Assembly (NCBI GenBank): GCA_041688215.1
Contig: JBDNIO010000111.1
Location: 1 to 10,558, forward strand
Reading direction: 5' to 3'
Source of the DNA: JBDNIO01 sp041688215
Lineage (GTDB): Bacteria > Pseudomonadota > Gammaproteobacteria > Nevskiales > Salinisphaeraceae
DNA length: 10,558 nt
Shown here piece after piece: positions 1 to 5,428 of this stretch. Every line of letters starts with the position of its first letter. Position 1 is the stretch's first letter. The position numbers and the translations under genes are program-made. Below the pieces are notes generated by a model. It worked only from the letters and a program-made list of their open reading frames with translations. It searched no databases and had not been told where the DNA came from.

Positions 1-126
1 ACTTTATTACAGATTTTGTCGGTCACTATTTTCGAGAAAACCTCGCTGTATCAAGCCTTGGCGGGCTCCGGTTACAATAGCGATAATGACCAAAGCTATA
101 ACCAATTGAATTTGTTTGAGTTTTAA
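1..126 (+). pseudogene. IS4-type transposase, C-terminal 41 codons (cut by window edge)
   Basis: Frame 1 is open from the first base and ends at TAA 124-126. The 41 residues contain LSVTIFEKTSLYQAL and end in NQLNLFEF, a tail I recognise from IS4/DDE_Tnp_1 transposases (typically ...LFEKTP... then NQLxLFxF). These enzymes cut and paste their own insertion sequence using a DDE catalytic core, which would lie upstream of the window. The GGACACTAGTGA at 129-140, just after the stop, is a plausible terminal-repeat end of the element, because it resembles the GGACAGCAGTGA ends seen at 575-587 and 795-807. Whether the full-length gene is intact cannot be seen here. The family call rests on the tail only. 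Confidence 0.6.
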
Positions 127-228
127 CCGGACACTAGTGACTTTTTATATATTACTACTGCCCCTTAACCCAGCCCAAAAAGAAGGCCTGAATCCGAATG
201 GCACTTACTTAACCGTAACTAACTGTAA

Positions 229-574
229 TTATTTAGAAACCTGCTGGGCTACCGGCTTTGACGGCCTGGCTTTTTTGCGCTGCGGATGTGCAAACTGCCG
301 AATGTGCTCGCGAGCGGCAGCTCGCGGCTTCGTCAGGTACGGGTAGGGCTTGGGTCTTCGCTTTACTGTCCGGGGCTCTTGGCCGATGCCCAACACGCCG
401 CTCGGCTACCAGCCTCAGCAAGCCGTCCAGGTGCTGATCGACATCGCCCACAGTCAGCTACGCTGACCACGCCAACCAGAGCTGCACGCCGTGCTTGAAA
501 CTCAGCTGCCGGGGCAGGACATCCGCCAACAATGCCAATTTCAGCATCACCAACCGGATCAGGTTATGGAGCCA
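229..574 (-). pseudogene. Decayed IS4-type transposase, C-terminal remnant
   Basis: Read on the minus strand, 574 down to about 380 gives WLHNLIRLVMLKLALLADV, then LPRQLSFKHGVQLWLAWS, an in-frame TAG at 458-460, and later RRVGHRP. A frame change near 375-381 then gives PRTVKRRPKPYPYLTKPR and a tail ending at TAA 229-231. The order NLIR, LSFK, RVGxRP, PRxVKRRPKPYPxLTKPR is the known C-terminal sequence of a group of IS4-family (DDE_Tnp_1) transposases. At least one stop and one frameshift make it non-functional. The N-terminal catalytic part is missing: homology stops at 574, exactly where an inverted-repeat end begins at 575. It is tail-to-tail with the transposase end at 1-126. Confidence 0.72.
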
Positions 575-807
575 TCACTGCTGTCCCACAAAATTTTGCG
601 CGCTGGAGATCAAACGCTTACCGCATGAGCAGTTCGTAAGAGCACGGCCGATGGAGACCTGAAGTTCGGTTATTCCTTGCGTCATTCCGGAAAGTGCGAA
701 GCCCGAGCTTCGCGAGCCGAACGTCCGGAATCCCGGTTCTATAAGGTCTCACTGGATTCCGGGTCTTCGCCCGGAATGACCGGTACGAGTTTATGGGACA
801 GCAGTGA
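575..807. mobile_element. 233-bp MITE-like element with 13-bp terminal inverted repeats
   Basis: TCACTGCTGTCCC at 575-587 is the exact reverse complement of GGGACAGCAGTGA at 795-807. The match continues inward for most of the next five bases (ACAAA against ATAAA). No credible ORF lies inside. The left end abuts the point where transposase homology of the 229-574 remnant stops, so the element either inserted into or truncated that transposase. I see no clear target-site duplication. It may be a non-autonomous IS4-type derivative or the fused ends of a deleted IS. The terminal repeats are directly visible; the identity is inferred. Confidence 0.5.
681..780. repeat. 100-bp palindromic repeat (GTCATTCCGG...CCGGAATGAC)
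   Basis: GTCATTCCGG at 681-690 is the exact reverse complement of CCGGAATGAC at 771-780. A second pair lies inside: CCGGAATCC 725-733 with GGATTCCGG 754-762. This GTCATTCCGG/CCGGAATGAC type of dispersed repeat is common between genes of many proteobacterial genomes. It is nested in the 575-807 element. No coding potential is apparent. Confidence 0.65.
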
Positions 808-905
808 ATTTATATTTAAATTTCGCTTCCAATCGCGCCTATCAAATCCAGAGCGTTACGCGATACCAGTCATCTGAGACCGAAATATTACTCACGAATG
901 ATGGG
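808..905. other. Intergenic stretch with no recognisable feature
   Basis: This AT-rich stretch between the 233-bp repeat-bounded element and the end of the cupin gene has no ORF, hairpin with a T-tract, or convincing promoter on either strand. Confidence 0.5.
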
Positions 906-1430
906 CTACGCGTCCGTCGTGTAATCTGGTTGTCCCGGGCGAATATAGCGCGCGGGTTCCAGGCCGCGTTCCTGAATCAGGTGCTCGATCATCAGGATAA
1001 TTGAGTTGGCGTCGAGCATTCCGGCGTAGTTGCCGTCGCCATCGAAGTTTACGTTGCTGCCCTCGACGTGGACGATGGTCTCGGTGAGTTCGGTATTACT
1101 GGCCGGGGCGATCAACGTGTGTACCGATGATCCAGGTTCGAACAGATAACTGCCTGCGGTTTGCGGCTGATCGGGGTATTCCGCGTAATGCCAACTCCCT
1201 GAAAGCGTCCACAGATGTACGCATCCGGTATGAAAATGCGTCGGCAGGTGTAATCCGGGATGAAACCATGCGCGCACGACCCAGATGCCGCGGTGAGGGT
1301 CGAGCATGAGCGGTTGCAGGTCGACCCCCGGGCCCGGGATGCCGGGAATTACATCTTCGTAAACCGGCAGTTCGCCGGTGTTCAGCGTGAGCAGTTCGTC
1401 CTGATCGTTAACCAGTGGGGGCAAGGGCAT
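906..1430 (-). CDS. Cupin-domain dioxygenase-like protein (2,4'-dihydroxyacetophenone dioxygenase/ChrR type)
   Basis: This 174-residue single-domain cupin resembles 2,4'-dihydroxyacetophenone dioxygenases and ChrR-type cupins. Those of known function use a mononuclear non-haem iron to cleave a C-C bond next to a carbonyl. Motif 1 is HFHTGCVHLWTLSG with metal-ligand candidates His65 and His67. Motif 2 is GSYLFEPGSSVHTL with His104, and Glu84 in HYAEYPD is a possible fourth ligand. No signal peptide is seen, so it is probably cytosolic. I chose the ATG at 1430 because GGAGA precedes it by 7 bases; an in-frame start at 1502 would add 24 unlikely residues. It lies 143 bp downstream of the alpha/beta hydrolase on the same strand. 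The substrate is unknown; a ChrR-like sensor or isomerase role is also possible. Confidence 0.75.
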   Translation of the reverse strand: MPLPPLVNDQDELLTLNTGELPVYEDVIPGIPGPGVDLQPLMLDPHRGIWVVRAWFHPGLHLPTHFHTGCVHLWTLSGSWHYAEYPDQPQTAGSYLFEPGSSVHTLIAPASNTELTETIVHVEGSNVNFDGDGNYAGMLDANSIILMIEHLIQERGLEPARYIRPGQPDYTTDA

Positions 1431-1573
1431 GCTGTTTCTCCGGTTGATGCGGGTCACGATATCGCCGCTTTTGTGACGGCCGGCGCAATCGCGCCAGATC
1501 ACGACTTTGCGGCGCTTGGCAAGTTTTAGTCAATGTTTAAATTATTATTCGGGGTCACTATCGGTGCTGGCGA

Positions 1574-2638
1574 TTATGGAATAAAACCATGCATTTTGAG
1601 AATCGACGCCGCCATCTCAGGGCCCTTGTACTCTTCGATGAAGTGCCCGATGTCAGGAAACTTGTGCGTGTCGTCCGTCATTAGCGGCAGCGCCTCCTGC
1701 CATTGCGCAATCACCGAATCCTTGCCGCAGGCATCCCATTGGCCGAAATAGCCGCATACGGGAATGTTCTGCCCTGAAGGCCCCCAGGCCTTGCTGATGT
1801 TGTCCTGAATGTGCGCGTAGAACGCATGATTGTCCTGCACGCCGTGGCGCGCATCTTCATAACGATAGCCATGGCCCCAGACCGGTGTTTGCCGCACATT
1901 GCGCTTTGAGCTTTTGGCATTCATCGAGCTGCGCAGCATTTGCGAGAACACGTATTCCGGGCTGTCCGGTGGAATGCTGTTTCTGGCGTGCCGGGTCAGC
2001 CACTTCGCGGTCAAGCTTAGGAATGGCAGCGTGCCTTGCGGGGGTAGATGGCGTACGACTGCCGCGGCCACGCCGCCCCAGAGGGCGTCGGGAATCAGGC
2101 TCGGTGTCAAGTGCCAGGGCAGCCAGGGAAAGGGGTAGTTTTTATAGGTGTGGCCGTCGGAGGGCATCGGGAACACGGTGGTGTTCATAATCTGCATGGC
2201 ACTGACGCGCTCCGGATCTTCGATCAACGCGCCGATACCAATCGGCCCACCCCAGTCGTGCGTGACCAAAGTAATGTTCTGTAAGTCCAGATGCCGCACC
2301 AACTGCAGCACGTGCGCGGCGTGATGCATGTCCACCATCTCGAAGTCGGCCTGGTCCGATAGCCCGAAACCGATGTGATCCATGGCCACAATGCGTAACG
2401 GTTGGCCGGAAGCAATCAGAGCATCGCGAATCTTGCGGTAAGTGTAAGAACATTCCGGGTTGCCGTGAATGAATAAAACGGTCGTCTGTGGGGCTTGGGT
2501 TTCCGAAGTCCGGTGGTCGTAATAGAACAGCGTCTTGCCGGCGTCCTGACCCTCGGGAATCGTGAACCAGCGTTCGCTGCCGGTGGGGCAGTAATCAGAC
2601 GGCGGATTCTGAAGTGGCGAGTTGCTTTGGATAATCAT
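1574..2638 (-). CDS. Haloalkane dehalogenase-like alpha/beta-fold hydrolase
   Basis: This 354-residue alpha/beta hydrolase belongs to the haloalkane dehalogenase/epoxide hydrolase group. Visible features are the oxyanion-hole motif HGNP (58-61), the strand-loop VAMDHIGFGLSD, a nucleophile elbow THDWGGPIG with Asp128 as nucleophile and Trp129 next to it (as in halide-stabilising sites), and the catalytic-His motif DIGHFIEE (His332). Haloalkane dehalogenases displace halide through an Asp-alkyl ester; epoxide hydrolases use the same Asp. It is longer than the usual roughly 300 residues. The start is uncertain: ATG 2638 is preceded by CCTCCT rather than a Shine-Dalgarno site, and the same frame is open to GTG 2773, which would add 45 low-complexity-looking residues. 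It is divergent from the TetR gene and may share its operator region. Activity and substrate are not determined by the sequence. Confidence 0.82.
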   Translation of the reverse strand: MIIQSNSPLQNPPSDYCPTGSERWFTIPEGQDAGKTLFYYDHRTSETQAPQTTVLFIHGNPECSYTYRKIRDALIASGQPLRIVAMDHIGFGLSDQADFEMVDMHHAAHVLQLVRHLDLQNITLVTHDWGGPIGIGALIEDPERVSAMQIMNTTVFPMPSDGHTYKNYPFPWLPWHLTPSLIPDALWGGVAAAVVRHLPPQGTLPFLSLTAKWLTRHARNSIPPDSPEYVFSQMLRSSMNAKSSKRNVRQTPVWGHGYRYEDARHGVQDNHAFYAHIQDNISKAWGPSGQNIPVCGYFGQWDACGKDSVIAQWQEALPLMTDDTHKFPDIGHFIEEYKGPEMAASILKMHGFIP

Positions 2639-2789
2639 AGGAGGGCCTGCATGGACTATGGGTTGATTGTTAAATGCTCGTTTGAAGTCTGCTTGTGCCG
2701 GCGTCCTGTTGCAAGGTGAACTATCAGCACGCCCGTTGGGCGCAGCGAAATGGGAATTAGCTGCAAGGGTCACTTTTCATCTGAATTTT

Positions 2790-2814
2790 ATTAAGTTGAC
2801 AATATTAACTTAAT
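2790..2814. promoter_or_regulatory. Palindromic candidate TetR operator
   Basis: ATTAAGTT (2790-2797) and AACTTAAT (2807-2814) are perfect inverted repeats around a 9-bp spacer, in the intergenic region between the divergent hydrolase and TetR genes. TetR-family proteins usually bind such palindromes next to their own gene. The site covers TTGACA (2796-2801) on the plus strand and a minus-strand TTAAGT-17-TAAAAT arrangement (2813-2785), so binding could repress both arms. Confidence 0.6.
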
Positions 2815-2823
2815 GCTGTTAAT
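2796..2823 (+). promoter_or_regulatory. Candidate sigma70 promoter for the TetR-oxidoreductase operon
   Basis: TTGACA at 2796-2801 is a perfect -35 box. GTTAAT at 2818-2823, 16 bp later, matches four of six -10 bases; TTAATT one base on, with 17-bp spacing, is an alternative. Transcription would begin near 2830-2832, at or next to the ATG at 2832, and no Shine-Dalgarno site precedes that ATG. A leaderless or nearly leaderless message is therefore suggested. Confidence 0.4.
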
Positions 2824-2831
2824 TTAATTGC

Positions 2832-3512
2832 ATGGCTAGAAAAAGATATACAACAGCCCAACGGCAAGCGATGCGAGAAGAGTTTCTCGACGCTGCGGTG
2901 CAGGTTTTTGAAAATGACGGCGGCATCGATGCGGTCAGCTTCCGTAATGTGGCGGCGGTGGCCGGCTGCAGCTACTCCGCGCCTTATCGCTATTTTTCCG
3001 GCAAGGAGGAATTGCTCACCGCGTTGCGCGCCCGCGCTTTTCGCTGGCTGGAAAAAGTCATACGCGATGCGGTGGACCCAGGCGATGATCCACGATTGCA
3101 GCTCGAAGCGGTGGCGCGTGCCTACATAGAAGCAGGATTGCAGCGGCCGGGCATGTACGCCCTGATGCTGTTTCAAGAGGACTCGGAATTCGCGCAACGC
3201 TCGATCGAGCTAAAAGCGGCCAAGCATGATGCGTTACACACCTGTGTCGAAGTCATCGCCGCCGGGCAGGCAAGGGGGGTATTGCCTGACACGGCCGATG
3301 CGCTCACGGCGGCGCACATGTTCTGGATTGGTGCGCATGGCCTGGTGTCCTTGCAAGTCGGTGGCCAGTTTGTGATGGGCCGGTCAGTCGAAGAGCTGGC
3401 GCCTGTCCTGATCCAGTGGCTCGAAACGGGATTGGAACATCACAACCAGATAGATAATGAACGCCCTGGAATCGGCACTGGGTTCAATGCCAAAGCAGGA
3501 GCCAAGCCATGA
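2832..3512 (+). CDS. TetR-family transcriptional regulator
   Basis: This 226-residue one-component regulator has an N-terminal TetR DNA-binding domain, with the helix-turn-helix at about residues 36-55 (SFRNVAAVAGCSYSAPYRYF followed by SGKEELL). The C-terminal half, with RPGMYALMLFQED near 105-120, resembles the WHG/TetR_C_33 type of ligand-binding domain. Proteins of this family repress by binding a palindrome and release it on binding a small hydrophobic ligand. The best operator candidate is the palindrome 18 bp upstream. Its stop overlaps the next start (ATGA at 3509-3512), so it is translationally coupled to the PF10118 gene and probably autoregulates the operon. The ligand is unknown but is likely a substrate or product of the neighbouring enzymes. 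Confidence 0.9.
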   Translation: MARKRYTTAQRQAMREEFLDAAVQVFENDGGIDAVSFRNVAAVAGCSYSAPYRYFSGKEELLTALRARAFRWLEKVIRDAVDPGDDPRLQLEAVARAYIEAGLQRPGMYALMLFQEDSEFAQRSIELKAAKHDALHTCVEVIAAGQARGVLPDTADALTAAHMFWIGAHGLVSLQVGGQFVMGRSVEELAPVLIQWLETGLEHHNQIDNERPGIGTGFNAKAGAKP

Positions 3513-4408
3513 ACGCGAAAACCGTAAAACCATTGGAACAACGCCGCCCACCGTTCGAATTTCCCGACGATATCGATCCGCGGTGGATTCCTGGCAAGCC
3601 GGAACTGGCGGCTATGATTAACGGCGCTTCGCTGACCATGCCCTATCTCGAACCTTTTCTGATTCGTACGATGCGCGAAGCCAGCGAGCATATTGATGAC
3701 GAGGCCCTGCGCGCCGATGTGGCCGGCTTCAACGCCCAGGAAGGCATGCACTTTCGCATGCACCGGCGTTTCAACGATCTGCTGAAAAACAAGCGTTACC
3801 CCGAACTCGCCGAGGTCGAACAGGCTATGGCAGCCTGCTATGACCGCCTGGGCAAACGTTCCCTGAGAACGCGTATGGCCTATACCGCTGGGTTTGAGTC
3901 CATGACTCTGGGCGTAACCCGCTGGTTGGTGGAATGCAGAACCAAACTGTTCCCCGGCGCGGACCCGCGCGTGGCTTCCTTTGTGCTCTGGCATATGGTT
4001 GAAGAAACCGAACACAAACGGGTGGCATACGACGTTTATCAGCAGCTTTTCAAAGGAAGCTTGCAAGGCTACCTGGCGCGTATGTTGGGCGTTTTTCACG
4101 GCTCCTTTGACGTGATGCGATTTTCGATGCGTGGCTACAAGGTCATGCTTAAAACTGATGGGTTATGGTCCAACCTGCGTTCACGTCTGCGGCTTGCCAA
4201 ACAACTCAGCGCATTTATCTATCACGTAGGTCCGTACCTGCTGCGCTCGGCATTGCCGGGGCACGACCCGCGTCACGAGAAGGACCCACAATGGGTGCTG
4301 GATTGGCTGCAAGGCTACGATAATTCTCATACCGACAAACCGCCGCTTATTGATACCCAAGACCCGCAAATGCCTGTGCCCTTTCCCGCTGCCAGGCAGG
4401 CCGCATGA
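3509..4408 (+). CDS. PF10118-type 'metal-dependent hydrolase' with ferritin-like diiron ligand pattern
   Basis: This 299-residue soluble, helical protein matches the PF10118/COG3687 family, annotated only as predicted metal-dependent hydrolase. In order it has Glu48 (in YLEPF), Glu78-x-x-His81 (in NAQEGMHFRMH), Glu130 (in AGFESMT) and Glu166-x-x-His169 (in EETEHKRVAYD). That is the ligand spacing of a ferritin-like four-helix diiron carboxylate site. Known enzymes with this pattern activate O2, so an oxygenase or oxidase role is as plausible as hydrolysis. It overlaps the TetR stop by ATGA upstream and the next gene's start by ATGA downstream, so it belongs to the operon. The N-terminus up to about residue 20 is variable. 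The family call is firm; the reaction and substrate are not known. Confidence 0.82.
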   Translation: MNAKTVKPLEQRRPPFEFPDDIDPRWIPGKPELAAMINGASLTMPYLEPFLIRTMREASEHIDDEALRADVAGFNAQEGMHFRMHRRFNDLLKNKRYPELAEVEQAMAACYDRLGKRSLRTRMAYTAGFESMTLGVTRWLVECRTKLFPGADPRVASFVLWHMVEETEHKRVAYDVYQQLFKGSLQGYLARMLGVFHGSFDVMRFSMRGYKVMLKTDGLWSNLRSRLRLAKQLSAFIYHVGPYLLRSALPGHDPRHEKDPQWVLDWLQGYDNSHTDKPPLIDTQDPQMPVPFPAARQAA

Positions 4409-4901
4409 ACACGCCTGATTCGCTTGACGCTAATTCACTTGCTGGGCCGCGGCGGCTGCTGATCGGCCACGGCGCCTTGCTCATATTCACAGGCGGTGTC
4501 ATAGGCTTTACTTTTTTGTTCTTTCTGATCGGCAGGATAGAACTCTGGCCAATTCCCTGGACGCTCAACTACCAGCTCCCCGGCACCTACGACGCCTGGC
4601 GCATATGGGAGCCATCGTCAACGGCGCATTGCTGTGGATCACCGCCGCCGCATTGCAGCTGTTGCCGTTTTCGCCTAATGGGCAGCGACGCTTCGGAACC
4701 TGCATGATTGTGATTGCCTGGACGATCGTCATTGCCTCCTGCCTGGACCCGTTGTTCGCCAATAGCCGGGGCCTGGCCTTCGGCGCGCCGTTTATCAATA
4801 ACATCGCTTTCTTTCTGTTCTATGTCGGCGTGCCACTGGTGATGATTGTGATGGCGGTGGTGGCCTATAAATCGCTTTGGTCATATTCGGGTAGTGAATA
4901 A
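4405..4901 (+). pseudogene. Styrene-oxide isomerase-like membrane protein, frameshifted
   Basis: Two overlapping reading frames together encode one four-helix membrane protein related to styrene-oxide isomerase (StyC type), which turns an epoxide into an aldehyde. The first frame, from ATG 4405, gives RRLLIGHGALLIFTGG and NYQLPGTYDAWR. The second, from about 4602, gives MGAIVNGALLW, a SRGLAFG motif and the last helices, ending at TAA 4899-4901. The break is near 4598-4606, between the conserved Trp and the His that in StyC binds haem. The span of 497 bases is not a multiple of three. It overlaps the PF10118 stop by ATGA and lies 21 bp before a second, intact copy. Compared with StyC as I recall it, the Asn and Tyr positions of the third helix read Val and Cys. 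It could be a real pseudogene, a sequencing or assembly indel, or a recoded gene. Confidence 0.75.
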
Positions 4902-4922
4902 TCGGCCTTGAAGGAGGCACAC

Positions 4923-5405
4923 ATGAATACCAGAACACGCAGAATGGTGGGTCACGGCGCCATCATCATATTCATAGCCCTGGTGGCCGGATTTGGACTG
5001 TTGGTCAGTTTGATCGGCGGGCTGGAGCTGTTTCCGGGGTTCATTCTCGATTTCGAAATTCCCGGCGACACCGGTGCTTGGGCCCGGACCCACGCCGGCG
5101 GCCTGATGAACGGCATGCTGGTGATTCTGTTTGCTCTGTTTATACATACGGCAGGGTTACCCGCGCGTCAGGCCGGCCAGCTCTTCTGGATGCTGGTCGG
5201 CACCGGCTACGCGAATACCGCATTCTATTGGGGCGGCCTGTTGTCGCCGAGCCGCGCGCTGACCCTGGGCGACAACCGTCTTGGTGAATCCAATATGGCC
5301 GGCATACTCGGTTTTCTGCCGGCGCTGGTGTTCGCGATCGTGCTTATGCTCGCTATGGTCATCGTGGCCCGCTGGGCCTTTTCGCGTGCGGGAGACGCTG
5401 TATGA
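4923..5405 (+). CDS. Styrene-oxide isomerase-like integral membrane protein
   Basis: This 160-residue protein has four predicted membrane helices (about 11-34, 58-78, 86-106 and 128-152). Family landmarks are VGHGAIIIF, GGLELFPGFILDFEIPG, AWARTHAGGLMNG and SPSRALTLG, which match styrene-oxide isomerase (StyC) closely from memory. StyC is a membrane trimer with haem b held by the His of WARAH; the matching His here is His57. Asn63, Asn98 and Tyr102 are conserved, while the position of StyC Asp95 is Thr94. The expected reaction is a Meinwald rearrangement of an epoxide to an aldehyde. ATG 4923 was chosen because AAGGAGG sits 5 bases upstream; TTG 4908 lies before that site. It follows a frameshifted paralogue and overlaps ATGA with an ATG at 5402. 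The substrate is unknown. Confidence 0.85.
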   Translation: MNTRTRRMVGHGAIIIFIALVAGFGLLVSLIGGLELFPGFILDFEIPGDTGAWARTHAGGLMNGMLVILFALFIHTAGLPARQAGQLFWMLVGTGYANTAFYWGGLLSPSRALTLGDNRLGESNMAGILGFLPALVFAIVLMLAMVIVARWAFSRAGDAV

Positions 5406-5428
5406 GTGATATTGCCTATGAGTGATAT
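5401..5428 (+). repeat. 16-bp-period tandem duplication at the oxidoreductase start
   Basis: TATGAGTGATAT occurs at 5401-5412 and again at 5417-5428. The first ATG (5402) has GGGAG 6 bases before it and overlaps the isomerase stop, but its frame ends after seven codons at TGA 5423-5425. The second ATG (5418) opens the long oxidoreductase frame but has no Shine-Dalgarno site. A 16-base duplication of an original start would explain both. Confidence 0.6.

Noticed and set aside
116..346. 76-codon plus-strand frame with several Cys
   Set aside because: It spans the end of one transposase remnant and runs antisense to another, with no recognisable product.
1431..1502. N-terminal extension of the cupin to 1502
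   Set aside because: The extra 24 residues do not look like the family and ATG 1430 has a good Shine-Dalgarno site.
3440..4099. 219-codon open frame on the minus strand opposite the PF10118 gene
   Set aside because: Antisense to a well-supported gene, no family motifs and no plausible ribosome site.
4605..4901. Separate small membrane protein starting at ATG 4605
   Set aside because: The sequence continues the fold begun at 4405 and matches the second half of the next gene; no Shine-Dalgarno site precedes ATG 4605. It is treated as the second part of one frameshifted gene.
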